A stretch of DNA of 64,000 nt from Paramacrobiotus metropolitanus (GCF_019649055.1 NW_026570254.1:868001-932000); one strand, 5' to 3'. Numbered from the stretch's first letter, positions 49,301 through 61,773 are shown. Notes: generated by a model from the letters alone, not told the origin. Numbers and translations are program-made.

Positions 49301-52300
49301 TGATAATGTTTATTTTTGGCTTGTTTTTGTTACAGAAAAGTTCTGGTTTTTGCCAAGATGAAGGTCTGCACCGTGAGATTTGCTGTTGGAATATTTCTGT
49401 CGTCATTGTTTTCACAATCCATCTGTTGTTATTGAAGGTGAAAATCAGTGACGCCGGCCTGAACGAAGCCCTTAATTGTCCGGATGGCAGTAAGTCCGAC
49501 GGCTTGGTCAGAGATTCACGGATCGCTGCGTGGTATGTTTCTCTGGCGTGTTTTCTTGTAATGCTGCAATGCCTTGAAAACTTGTATTACAAAGCAAATT
49601 AAAACAGAATTACTGGGTGATTAAATTTATTGCTTTACAGACGCTGAAAAATTTTAATCTAGTAATGAAAAGTGTTGTTTTATAGAATTAGGCCATGACT
49701 TTGTTTGAACCACAATCAAACATTTGCACTAATCGGATTGAACTGCACATAATGATAAAACGAATTTAGTAATACAATTTCCATATCAGGTTATTCATTT
49801 GTATGCAGGAATGCGCCGGAATGTTTTGAGAACAATCGATTTTCCTCCAGCAGCGACGTGTGGGCCTTTAGCGTGACATTATGGGAAATGTTTTCTATGG
49901 GTCAGCAGCCATGGCTGGGCTATTCAAGTCAGCAGGTAGATAATACAGAATTATCATACGGGAGTATGAGATCTGCATGGGCATACTAAGCGCTGTTTTT
50001 CTCGTTTAGATCCAGGAAACAATTGGGTCACCGAATTGCCGGCGACTCGAACAGCCTGAATTGTGCCCGAAAGACTACTACCGAACCATGCTGCGCTGCT
50101 GGAGTCATGAGGCCAGTGCACGGCCGACTTTTGCCCACTTGATGCAGATCCTCCCCGAGGTATGCGTTATGTTTGGAGTGTGTTTTTGGCTCAAGGAAAT
50201 GGCCGTGAAATTCTTTAGCTTGATGGGCTATTTGTATTTGCAGTGCAAACCGGAGCAGTTGCAAGCTATCCGCGATAATATGTCCATCGCTCAACACTCC
50301 AAGTGCCGTTTGCAGTATACGATTGGCGATGTGATTGTCGTCTTGGATAATAAGTGAGCAGCAACGCGTGTACGGTGTAACTGGCTGTTCTAAGAGTTTG
50401 ACTCAGCTAATGCTGTATAATTCAGCACTAAAGTGCTGGTATTGACGGATAGGAATGATCTGTGGCGGTCGTTGTTACTTTTGTCTTAACAGACAACTTC
50501 TCAGTTACTGTGTGCTGTGTTGGTTGTGCTCACTTGTTTCTTCGGTACTGATTTAGCATTTTTTTAATATGCAGTCCGGATGACGGCGAAGGAATGTGGA
50601 AGGGCATCGTTAAAAGTCGAAAACCGGGTTTGTTTGACCCATCGGATACCGTGGCTTACTTGGGGACGGATGCATTACCAGTGGCAGCAGATACGGTTAC
50701 GAAACGTAAGTTGACTGGCATTTTCACGCGAAGTAAAAACACTACTTGAAAAATAACACTGGAAATTTTACCATTCAGCAAGTTTTTATCAAAGTAATGC
50801 GCAGTACTCTACGATGTGAAAATAACACATGATCGGCTCATGTCAGCGCACATAATGATGTTTTGTTTTGGTTGGAAGTGTAATATTTCACGAGTATATA
50901 TATTGTAATGGTGATGGTTTGGTATTCCGTTAGTTTTACTTTGTGTAACATGCTTCGGAATTACGTGCTGTCTTCGGTTTGTAATAATGGTGACCGTTTT
51001 AGCGCGCCATCGGAAGATTCCAAACGGAAAGAATCTGTAAGTACAGAAGTCCCAGTTAGTGAAAGCTTATTCTCAAAAATGATTTCTGTTTTATTTGTTC
51101 CACCTTGTGTCGATAGTGGTTGCCCGCAATCCGCTGATATCAATTGTGCTTTTTTTAGTCAATTTTTTTCTTGCATATTGAGCTGCGGTTTTTTTTTGCT
51201 AATGCGTTATGAAATGCTTTTCGTCAGGAAAATTCGGAGGGAAATGATAAGCAGGCCACAAGCCGATTTCCGGCACACCGGCCACGTGGGAATGGATGGC
51301 GCATATTTCGGCGATGTATCCTTCCTGGGCAATGGGTTTGGTGTGTTACCATCGCTAGCTCGGTCGTGTAAGTGATATGGCTGGCCTGTAAAGTGGAGTC
51401 ACATAGCTTACACAGTAAGGAAAATATTGACGACTGTAGATGAGCGGGCAGCTGACGATGAGCGGTCAATGGGCGGCTCGAGGGATACCACGCCACTCAT
51501 CGCATCGCGTCTGTCGCTGACACATACGGCGGGCTCAGAAAGTAGGATGTCAAGTGATTCCTGGCACAATACCAGCTCGGAATCGCCGCGGAGTAGCTCT
51601 AGCCATAGTTCTAGCCATGCCAAGGAGAACACTTGTTTTCGGGATCCTTCGCCAGCGGTGTCGACGAGAAAGGAGGGAATTCCGCCACCGTTGACCAACG
51701 GTATCTTGAAGAACCACAAACAACAGGGCTATCAAAATGCACAGTTTGAAAAGGATGTCGTGGATGGAATGCCCAAACGCGATAGCGAGAAGCGCTTTGC
51801 TATGGCTTTGCGCCCTCAAGATGAAGTTAGTAAAGTTGAAGTTAAGATGAAATTGAAGTTAGTTGCTGTTACCCTACGGCGCCTGTTTTTTTTCAACTGC
51901 TAATGGGACAGAAACAGGATAGCTTTCCGTCGTTAAATTGGGTTGATGTTATTGCTGATTTCCTAAAGTTTTATTTTCTTCAGAAATCGTTTGACTTGGA
52001 TTTCGGACCGTCACTGATGGACGAAGTGTTCCGTATGATCAACACGACGGGGCCGCTGGACTGTGACTCCAATGCGTCCGAAAGAGCGCCTCTGACGAAA
52101 GATTCGGATTCCAGCACACCGACGACACCGTCCACTCCTAAGGATTCCATTGCGAGTATAAGTCAGGTGGAACCGCCTGTTAGCTTGCCACCGGTTAAAC
52201 TAGTGCAACCGGTAGCCAAAGAGCGCCAACACATCTCGCGCTCGGTCGTGACCTCCATTGTGAATACCAGTGCGTCTATGGAAAAACCTGCGATCAAACC

Positions 52301-53852
52301 GAAACCGTTGGTGATGGCGCGTAAAAAGTTGGACCCGATTTCCATCGTCCAGCATGAACCACCGGGGATCGCGTGTATTAAACCTGTCTCGCCGCGTGAA
52401 GAGAAGAGCCTGGAGTCCTTTATTCAAGCATCCAGTGAATTCGCCGCGAAAAGTCTAGAGAATGGGCACGGCCACAAAGTTAACTCGCCCAAGCCGAGCT
52501 CTCTGAAGAGCCGTTTCTCCTTTCGCGGATTACGTGGGACTAAAGCCGCGGAACCGCCTAGTGTTTCACTGCCCGTATCGCCCAGGACTTTCATGGATGC
52601 GAAGCCGTTAAACCAGGATATGGATAGTCAAGTATCGCCGGAAGGGAAAGAAGCGTACCGGGTGCTGGTTGATCAGGGCCAGATTGAGATCCGGTGTCCT
52701 GCACCCACTCCGATGAGTGTATGCGAAGAAGAGGAGGAGAATGAGGACGCTTCCCCATTGAAGTTGCTCAGAAGTGGAATTGGGGTGGTGCCGAAGCTGA
52801 GGGGGAACAGGAATGGGTTTAATCGCAGTTTGTCGCATGAAGCTCCTACAATGCCGTCCAGTGATTTGGTTTCCTTGCCGAGAAGTGGTAAGAATACTCA
52901 CGCTGGTGCATTGATGAGACTTAACTCTGGTAGCAAGAGAAAATTAAAACGCACTGTGAACACAAGCAGAGGCGGAATGAGCGCACGTAGCATCTGTTGT
53001 GATAATGACTAATTCTGAGGTGCAACACGCAGCGTTAAATCTTACGTTCTTGGTGCTTATGCCCTTTCAACGAATTTGATAGGTTGCAGTTTTGTATCGT
53101 GTTCCCGCTGTTACAAAAACTGTTATTGTGTTTGTACATAAAAGATGTACTGCTAATACTCGTAGCCGTCAAGTGTTAAATCAGTGATGGTACTACTGAC
53201 TACTACCGATCAGTAAAGGTACTGTAAATGTGATGGAAATTACTGTTCGTGAATGCAAAATGATTTTGATTATTGTGCATTAGGTATTTCGCAATCCTTT
53301 CGTCTTCCATCGAAGACCATGCCGCCCCTTCCTCCTCTGCCAACCAGAGCAGAACCGGTTTCGGCCTCTCAAAGCCCAGCCACGGCCCGCCAACTCCTGC
53401 CCCCTCCGCCGCCACCCCCTACGCTGCCCGATTGTAGTAAGCGCTCATTAGAACGGCCGCACAATCCGCCTCCCCTTCCGCCGCGGGACCGCTCAAAGCC
53501 CATTCTGGGACCGCCCGCTAAGCCGCGTGAACGGATCCACCCGCTGCTCATGCCCGATGCGGAGGACGAATGTCTCGTTAGCCAGTCGGATGGGCTAGGC
53601 CAGTCCGCTGAATACGACAGCATCCCCGCTGATCAATCCATTCCGTCTGCTCACAACCATGTGCCTAACTGTAGTGGTCCACTGGAGAATCCGCATTATC
53701 AGAATCCGCACAGTCCCGGTCTGCTGCGCGACAAATCACCCACACCGATGAAGATGCTGCCATCGGTGGTCAAGGGTGGATGCAATACCGCCTTTGAGCG
53801 GGTCTGTAATGGACACGGTGGCCGGGTTTACGCCAGGGAACAAACCTTCTGA
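43321..53852 (+). CDS. Ack: ACK-family (activated Cdc42-associated) kinase, SAM-kinase-SH3-CRIB, with degenerate catalytic motifs
   Basis: ACK proteins bind GTP-Cdc42 and act in receptor endocytosis and signalling. Sixteen exons: 43321-43377, 43657-43839, 47204-47488, 48156-48317, 49090-49253, 49336-49363, 49438-49532, 49809-49935, 50010-50159, 50244-50353, 50575-50705, 51003-51036, 51228-51367, 51440-51825, 51984-52887, 53284-53852; 3525 nt, 1174 aa. [34 protein letters not shown]. Kinase: CCIKCLN (Lys), FLKEAATL (Glu), [88 protein letters not shown]. Then an SH3 domain and [22 protein letters not shown]. The C-terminal tail is Ser/Pro-rich with [28 protein letters not shown] and ENPHYQNPH. 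Domain order and neighbouring residues are ACK-specific, but HRD is HRN, DFG is DAG and the activation loop has no Tyr, so a pseudokinase scaffold is likely. An alternative donor at 52929 instead of 52887 is possible before the last exon. Confidence 0.93.
43840..47203 (+). other. Intron 2 of the ACK gene (3.4 kb)
   Basis: Separates the SAM exon from the kinase exons. Open frames inside it (for example a 122-codon one at 45349 beginning MGSGWSDAE) have no recognised family and no good donor. Nothing else was identified. Confidence 0.7.
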
Positions 53853-54205
53853 TCTACCGTGACTGAACACATGTTAAGCTTCTTTAACTGTTTGTTTCGC
53901 GGTGGGGTTTTTGTAATACTACTTGCCTGTGAATAGTTATAAGAAAAAATGCACCTTCGTTTTATTTTGAGTACGTGTTTGATTTTAGTTGTATCTATTT
54001 CTACATTTTGCTTTGTCCGATGTATCTCGGTAATTTAGGGAACTGTCCCGGTTGTCATGTTCCGAATGTGTATGCTGTGCGGTACACCTATAGGTAAAGA
54101 TTGACCTTACCCTTTTCGATCGCTGATGTACTAATGCAACGAATCTCCGTTTTTCTGCACATTTTATTTGTCCAATGTTTGATTTTTGCTCTTAATTGCG
54201 CTCGC

Positions 54206-54211
54206 AATAAA
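54206..54211 (+). terminator. Candidate poly(A) signal of the ACK gene
   Basis: AATAAA about 350 bases after the ACK stop. The minus-strand claudin-like gene has an AATAAA at 54357-54362 (reverse strand), so the two genes end close together, tail to tail. Confidence 0.45.
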
Positions 54212-54356
54212 TATCGCCGTAAATTTGGTTGCTTAAAAAACTTGCTTTGCTTCGTGATTTGGCTTTACCCTCGTCTAAACGTATTGATTGCAGCTATACT
54301 GGGATCCGATTGATTGCAACTAAACTATTGCAACTGGTTCAGAATATTAGTTAACT

Positions 54357-54362
54357 TTTATT
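54357..54362 (-). terminator. Candidate poly(A) signal of the claudin-like gene
   Basis: TTTATT on the plus strand (AATAAA on the minus strand), about 710 bases after the claudin-like stop codon. Confidence 0.35.
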
Positions 54363-55073
54363 AATCACAGCTCGCAAAATGTCGGAATAGCCAGTTTCAT
54401 GTATCTGCAGCATGGGAGAACAAAACAGCCATGTACATGATACTAAACTGATCGCCGGGATCGTTTGCTGGGAGAAGAAGAATGCACAAAAACAATCTTA
54501 ACTGCACATAAAATCAAACTGAATGCAGTAATTAACACTGTACATACAGATTAGCCGTTATCTGCCGGACGCAACACCAATAAACCATTCTGTAAAACAC
54601 GTATAATAATAATCTGGCCGATAATCTTCGAAACACAGATAATACTGTTGGAAAAGCTATTTGCACATCTGCCCTGTCCCCAATCCGCGAGAAATGCCAT
54701 CAGCAACCCATCCAGAAACATAGGAAATAATCCAGCAAGCACATGCTGGAGATCAAAACGGGCAAATGCGTCAACGGGAGAAGCCAGCAACGAATGCGAT
54801 TATGTAAGAGGCCCAACTGCAAAGGCTGATTGCCTTGGCTTAGGGCTGCACAATGGGAATAATATACACTCCCAACAGGAAGCACATCATAAGGATACGA
54901 CTTCCTTCGTGCTAACGCGTAACGTGCACACACGCACACAGTGCCGTTGCCCCGGGACGAGTGTGTCTTTTCAATTCGGTCCATGTTCAATCATTTCGGC
55001 GCGTCTATTTCCAGAGGAGCGAGTGATCACTTGGCCGTGGCAATTGTGCACAGCGTTGTTGTCGCAAATTTTC

Positions 55074-57181
55074 TTAACCTGAATCCATCGTTTTCTCAGC
55101 ATAATACACGGTGTCGGTTTCACGATCACAGCACAGCAGCAGTAGTGCGCCGAATAGGAAGACCACCGCGCCCCATCCCATCCCAAACGCCCATCCGAAC
55201 TATAAAACAGATACCGTACAGGCACGCAGTTCATGTCGTATTTACAAAGAATCTCACAAACGATATCGCCAGAGTAAACAAGAAGGAAAATACAAAATAT
55301 TATTACTGCTATTTACCTCAAACGTTCTTCGTCCCCATAGGCGGAATTCTAAGGCAAATTTCACTACAATAAAATCCATAATTTTAGTCATATACAGAAG
55401 TATGGAACTTATGTATAAGCACCTTATGTGTGACAGTGTGAGTATATAGATATCACTCCTGTTACCTGTATGCAGCCAAATACGGTAACCGGAAACTTAC
55501 CCGCAAATAAAACCAATCCCGCTACGCAGCATATCACTGCAACAAAAAAATGCATAGGTGTTAAAAAGGGCAGTTAACAGGCTATATATACGATACATGT
55601 AAATTATATAATTGCACCCATAACATTTACAATTAATAGAACCCAAATACACTATACCACTGCAGGTACTTCTGATATTATCGGTGAACAACTATCAATC
55701 ACCAGTTAAAAATCACCAGTTAAATTAAAAATCACCAGTTAAATTAACTTTATCAATCACCAGTTAAAAATTCCACTATCTCTCTGGAAGAAAATTTCAA
55801 AACAAAAATAATTCAAACCCTTTTTCAAATTTTTTTCGAATAATAAGCTACTGGGTCAGCATTCATCTACACTGCATATACAGTGCTGGGAAGAGTGACA
55901 GTAACGTTGATGACATTAGACAAACGTAGGTATTTTCGAATGTCACGCTATCCCACTTGGTAATTGATACTGCCTAATTTTGAAAGTTCAAAGAACCCTT
56001 GTGAAAACATTGCAAAGGGAGCAGGTTTACACACAAAAATAATTGGACTGGCGGAAATTCACTTCGCAAAGAGCGCTATCGAAGTTTTGCAAACGTTTGC
56101 CGAAAAGGTTTTGTTCTTTCAACATGGCGTTACAAACTACCACAGTCGTTAAACTCAGTGATTTTCACCAGTCGGCTTCGATCACATATTTAATATTCTA
56201 TAATGTACAATAATTATGAAGACAATTTAAATAAAACAATGCCACGGAGAAAAAATTTTCAGAATACACATATACTCAAATTTTTCTATGCACTTGTTAT
56301 GTCCTCGGCACAAACGTCTTCGGGTGGTTAATCTTCGACGCAAAGAATCCAAAAAATCTTGCAAACTGTGTTAAATAGGTATCACGACTATCTATATAAT
56401 TATAATGTGATGATTAAGTAAAGAGTATAGTAATATTGTGTCCTCAATCTGTATCAAATTTCTCCAAATCACTCGCTGCCACCCACACCCTTCAATACAG
56501 TACAGCAGCCTATCTAAACACTTACGCGCAAAGAAAAAGCAAATTTTAGCCGATCGATACAGGGTTATTTTTCGGCCAATCTTTTTGGTGCAGAGTGCCA
56601 CCGCAAGCAGGAATGTGGCTACAAAATCCCAGACTATTGTAATCGCGCATAATATTCCGGTAGCCAGCATGTAATCTACAAATAATCAGCACAAGTAAAT
56701 TTTACTGAAGTCGAGCAGCATTCCATCCGCCAAACAAACCATATCGAATGCCGAAATCGGCTTTTTTCCAATGCTATAGCATACGGCATTCATATGGATT
56801 ATTCGCATTGAAAATAAATGACATTAATACCGGGCTGAAACAGTACGAATAAAATTCGGAACAAAACGCCGATTCACATTGGCATTGAATAATTTAATTT
56901 TAAATTTTTAGTTCTAATAATTTTATTTAATTTCGTAAGTCTTTCATACCTCGGTTGGGCGAAGTGTAACAGCCAATGGTTTCCGGTATTCCAGGCGGAA
57001 GTGGACTTTCGTATTTCTCCTGTACACAGTAATACCACAGTCCCTGATGAAATCCCTCGGAATCCAGCCAGGTGCTGGCCGCCACACAAATAATCATCAG
57101 CACCAACACTGACAGTCCACAGATGAATGCCACCACCTTGGGGAAACAACAAAAAGCTCGTCGTGTCACGATCAGCGCCAT
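55074..57181 (-). CDS. Claudin/PMP22-superfamily four-pass membrane protein, 196 aa
   Basis: Five exons on the minus strand: 56950-57181, 56526-56675, 55501-55536 (36 nt), 55317-55363 (47 nt) and 55074-55199; 591 nt, 196 aa, the usual claudin-family size. Span 1 is KVVAFICGLSVLVLMIICVA. The first loop carries the family signature: STWLDSEGFHQGLWYYC, then a second Cys in PETIGCYTSPNRG. Span 2 is ATGILCAITIVWDFVATFLL, span 3 FFFALICCVAGLVLFAG, then loop EFRLWGRRTFE, and span 4 FGWAFGMGWGAVVFLFGALL, followed by a cytosolic tail DRETDTVYYAEKTMDSG with paired tyrosines. Such proteins form paracellular junctions or act as channel subunits (claudins, PMP22, stargazin-like gammas); which branch this is cannot be told by eye. 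The start is the Met directly before span 1; an in-frame stop precedes it if the nearest acceptor is used. Confidence 0.88.
55693..55770. repeat. Tandem repeat of ATCACCAGTTAAA, four copies
   Basis: The core ATCACCAGTTAAA occurs four times within 78 bases, with TTA/ATTA spacers and with TATCA preceding the first and last copies. It lies inside the third intron-like gap of the claudin-like gene (between exons 55501-55536 and 56526-56675). Simple local duplication. Confidence 0.85.
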
Positions 57182-60100
57182 CTTACTGACAGTTCTGCTT
57201 GTTAACAAATATCATCAGGAAAAATGCAACTGTTCTGCTCAGTAGTTGGCTTTCAGCGCTATACAATTTTCCAAACCGTTCAAGTGCACACTTATAAACG
57301 CGGTCTGTGTAAGAATGATAAAATACTTATTTGCACTATATGCGATTGTACTTTCTCTCCCACTACGTTAGCTTATCAACTCAAATCCAAAATCATTCGA
57401 TTGTTGGTATTTGTTGCTAGCAGAATCTTCGGCTGTCGCATCCCTGGTTGGAAGTTCAATGAAGACGGCTATCGTATTGTACCATCGGTACAAGATGTAC
57501 GCGTATTTCATAGCGCTTTACCAACACAGCACACGTGAGTCATGTACGGTTTAATACTCTATGTATGTCCACTGGCGCAGGAAATGCAGAGATGCATTTC
57601 TCCCCGATCCAGACGAAGCGCACCATCCGGATCGTGACATTCATGAACAAAATCGTATAAAAATTAAATTTCTAGTCTATTTCGGTCTTTCTATAGATAT
57701 AACTATCTAAAAATAAACACGATGTATTTGTTAATCCAGTATCAATACAACTATCAAGTACCGTATCCAGAATGTGAAAGTGTTTTAAATCTGCCGGCAA
57801 ATCGGAAAGAGCAGAAGTGGGCCAGAATAATAATTATTATGTAATGGTCACCCCCGTCACCGATAAATTCCTTTAACGACAAATAAATAAAGATCTGACC
57901 TTGTAATCAATTTCAAAATAATTTGTATATGAGGTACAGTACGTGCAATGAATGGGCACATGGTCAAGATCTCCCATGCCAGCTGTCAACTCACAATGTA
58001 AGTACAATATATTACATGTATAACAAATAATTTTTATCTGTTAAAAAGATTATAATTAAGCTTTGCTTCATTAAACAGGTACAATCTCACGCAGCTTTCT
58101 TTAGAGAAATTCTATCGCACTATAGTTCTAAATAGGTGAAACTGAGTATTTAATAATATACTATACTGTAGTAGCAGAAAATTATGCATACGTGACTATC
58201 TGTAATGCGCGAAAGCGGCAGAATATGATAGTTATTTATTTATATCAATCATAATATTACGTTATACTCGTACTATCGTACATACGTAGCGCACTGAGAT
58301 GGTGACATGATCAGCGGCGTGCATTGTCGAAATGGATAAACGTTGTTACATTAGCGGCATTTCGCACACGGTTTGACTAGGTATAAATTCTTATCCTTAA
58401 AATTATCCGGAAACCGGTATCTGGAAACTGGTGCAGGGGTCATAATTAGCATGCAGAGGCACTAGCATCAAGATATAGGGTCGGACGAAGAGAAACAGTG
58501 TGAAGCTGTGTCTGACACGATGGGAATAAAGTAAAGTAGGTAACACAACATCCTGCATTCACACAACATCCCGTATTTTACAGGAGCAATAGTTCCCGGA
58601 CTTTTGCTGAACAGTTATTAAACTGCGATTAAACAAACTTGAGGCTCTAAACCATTTTCCAAGAGATGTTGCAAAGCCTAACTGAACAATATTTTCAAAC
58701 GAGAGCCTGGACTCAAGGGTATCGTCAGGATGTATCGTCCAAAGTTTGACCGGATGATCGATTTCCTAATTCTTAACAGCATCATTATTGTGTCCATCCG
58801 AGAGCATTCAAACACCACTGCTTCCCGTCGAGCAGCCAGATGACACGCCGGGAAAATTATTGACCATTCACCAGTGCGCACACTTTTACCGCACTCCCTT
58901 CTTTCTGTGCGGCGTCCAAAATTAAAATGGACTTTAGTCACTTAGCTCTCGTCTAAAGCACTCGAAGAGCTCAATTTATTTTCCATTTGTAAAATTTGTT
59001 GCATATGTTAATTCCAATGTTCACGTCTGTGCAATACGCGATATAAGCGCATATTTATCGGTACTCTATACGGTGAATTCTTTGCACTTACCCATAAAAT
59101 CTTTTTTGAACTAGTACACGGTAATAATATTATTGTAATATTTGTAGTTTTTTTAGAGAAGAAAAATTAAAAAACCGTTTGTTTTGTATTTCTTCTTCCA
59201 CACAGGATATTAATAGTAATGCCACAGTTACTGTTCGGAAGATCTTCGATCCATTCCTCTGGCGAAATTTCAGAAAAAGTTTCAGATGACACTCGTAATT
59301 AATTTGCAAAACCAGAAGACCAGAACGAGATCAACATGAACGGAACCCTACGTCGCTGGCATCAAAGACCGTCGACCGACGTCTGCTTGCGAATGAAACA
59401 CAATACAGCGTATTTGTGACCGATCGTCACGTTAGAAATCGGGAATGACGGGAGCACGTGCATGCCAATCGGTGATGATCAGTCCTCATTTCACGCTGAA
59501 TACGATGCGCGATGGAGCAAACGGGACCGCGACTGACCACTAAATGCCGCACTGCCATACGCGAATCGATGCCGACAATGCGGTTGGATCGAACATCAGT
59601 GTGCTGCGCCGACCACTTACGGCCATAATCACATCTCCCTCGCAAACTGAGCATGACCGGAAATGGGGTCATTTTTCTCAGCTGCAGGCGATCAGACCCA
59701 GGTCACTTCCACAATATTCCCCGATAGTTTACGCTGTGGCTGCAGAATAATGGATTACTATTGCGAATGTTGCTGAAGACCACAGGCCCACTGCCGGAAC
59801 ACGTAAACCAAACTCTTAATCAACTGCATATGTGCATGCTCGCTAACAATGGCTGGCACTGAGCGGTACCATGGTCAGCATGCACTGCAACGTACCAGTA
59901 TCTACTATCTGCCTAAAGCAAAATCTACGATCCCTTTTGGAAAATTACAACATGCAAAAATCAAGCAGTAAAATCATTAAACTAATTCATTGAAATCATT
60001 AATTTTAAAGCGATCGACCACAAGATATACTGCACATGACTAACACTTAACAGATCACCAGTAGTTCTCTATTTGCACAAATCTAGAAGCGTATTTTGTA

Positions 60101-60436
60101 CAAAAAAAGAGCCCCCGTTACTATACCAAATCAAACCTAAATTTACTTTTCCAGTAAATTTTACCACATGGATTTTGTCCATATAGTATAAAAAAGTAGC
60201 CAGCCCGCTGACTCCGAATGCAAACAAATTAATGTAACTAGCAGGACGCCGAGATGTTGTATTAAAATTTAACACTACATATTAAAAGTCGTCGCATTGA
60301 AATTTTACTGTGTTCCAATCCCATTGTTACCTTTGTGGGCGTAATATCATATCAATATTCAGAAATTTATGAAGCGCATTTAATTAACTACGGAGGGTAT
60401 GCAGCTGCACACTGCTTGTTCATGTGCGGCAAATTT
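57182..60436. other. Upstream of the claudin-like gene; no gene recognised
   Basis: Several minus-strand donor-like sites occur (for example ATGG/GTAAGT at about 59091-59100), but no coding exon with family similarity was found. An 87-codon minus-strand frame at 58678-58941 and an 81-codon one at 59427-59672 have no recognisable features. Confidence 0.4.
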
Positions 60437-60622
60437 TTAGTCAGCAAAAAAATGCATACGTGCCGCGCGGTTTACCTTTAGTGGTCGGATGACCACAACC
60501 TCCCGGGTTTCCTCTTGAGACGATGAGATGGTAGTTGTAGAGGTTGACATTTCCGCTATCAGGTCACGTAACACGATTTTGACGGAGGCGTACAGTTTAC
60601 GGAATTGGTGAGCAAGGTGGTC
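60437..60622 (-). CDS. Coding-looking exon of an unrecognised minus-strand gene
   Basis: After acceptor TTTATAG the minus strand reads DHLAHQFRKLYASVKIVLRD, then LIAEMSTSTTTISSSQEETR and EVVVIRPLK, up to a usable donor (AAAG/GTAAAC, lower end 60476). Read through, it stops at 60437-60439. At 61381-61383 a lone ATG sits directly before GTAAGTAC in phase 0; joining gives M-DHLAHQF. The helical, charged composition and balanced codons look coding. The family was not recognised; a VxIRPL motif occurs at the start of many GNAT domains, but no GNAT core follows here. Confidence 0.45.
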   Translation of the reverse strand, partial: DHLAHQFRKLYASVKIVLRDLIAEMSTSTTTISSSQEETREVVVIRPLKVNRAARMHFFAD

Positions 60623-61380
60623 CTATAAATTGATCAACGCAATTACATGCAAGAAGAATAAGTACTGTAAACGAAAAGTTATGATTATGTAAACGGGGTC
60701 AAAATATCAGTTAATACAGAACGATTGCTTTAAATAGTAAAAATTAGCAATAATCTTTTTCTCGAAATTTTAACAGAGACTTTAAAAATCGTTGTGCAGA
60801 TACGAGTGTACAGCTGTCGTCCTTCATAAGCTGCACATAATAGCTTAAAGTAACTATGTTTATATTTTTTATTGTATCATTCGTATATAAACTTTGTTCT
60901 GAAGCAGAATACCGGTAGCTACAAAATCAACCTGTTTCAGGGGCTACCAAACATTTTGCCTTAAAAACTAAACCGCAATGTGGTTTTTCTGCTTTCGACA
61001 CTGCAGTCCTAAATTCAGGCAAATCAAAATTTCGAAAATTGCTCGCTTACAGCTACATTTACCGTAGCACTTGTCTTTAATTGTAAGATATGTGTGTAAA
61101 TCAATATGTATGTGAATTATTTTACAGGCCCGCGGAATCGCTATGGTCTGTGGATAACTAATTATATAAATTTATCGTAATTAGCGATACACGGAGAACA
61201 AATCGTGGAACCTTAATACCAAATTTTCCGTTACATTAATTTGCCCAATTATGGAAGCATCCATTCGAGCTATTTTCATATTACACACTACTCGTTATAT
61301 AATTAGTGATATGCAGTTTAAAAGACGAATACTCTGCAGATTACCATACATTATATATGTTAGTCAAATATGGTACTTAC

Positions 61381-61383
61381 CAT
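61381..61383 (-). other. Start codon abutting a splice donor
   Basis: Minus-strand AAAATG/GTAAGTACC. If used, the initiator Met is the whole coding part of the first exon and joins in phase 0 to the exon at 60476-60622. Confidence 0.35.
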
Positions 61384-61646
61384 TTTAAATTTTATTAAAT
61401 TGCTACTATCCAACAAACCAGATAAACACGTGTTGCGGCAAAAAAAAAGGAAAAAATGGCAACTTAACTGAATTATTCGCACATGGCACGCAATCAATCT
61501 ACTCTAGAGTGCATTCAAGTATTTTATCACGTGGTAGATAACACCACTCATTTAGAACGCACCAGACCACACCATACACCAGGTTGTTTGTATACTTGTT
61601 GGAAATTTCTATTATTCAAAAACAGTCAACTCGTATGGTAACTTAC

Positions 61647-61773
61647 CACAAACCTCGCTCGAGAAAGGCTGCAAAATTATTACATCAAACTCTCCTCGTA
61701 AGTCGTAACCTTCCTCTTCGAGATCTTCTTGGCTTCCAAAAAATTGCAATATCTCAACAACGGCATTTTCTGC
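61647..61773 (-). CDS. Second coding-looking exon on the minus strand
   Basis: Between CTCTACAG and TGTG/GTAAGT the minus strand encodes AENAVVEILQFFGSQEDLEE, then EGYDLRGEFDVIILQPFSSE and VC plus a leftover G (phase 1). The frame also stays open upstream to about 61880. An acidic amphipathic helix followed by a beta-strand-like DVIILQPF. Its phase does not fit the exon at 60622 (that join stops after eight codons), so it may belong to a different transcript. No family recognised. Confidence 0.4.

Noticed and set aside
57182-60622. Joining the RPLK exon (60476-60622) to the claudin-like start
   Set aside because: The nearest YAG acceptors before the claudin Met give an immediate in-frame stop. 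Only a non-standard AAG acceptor would work.
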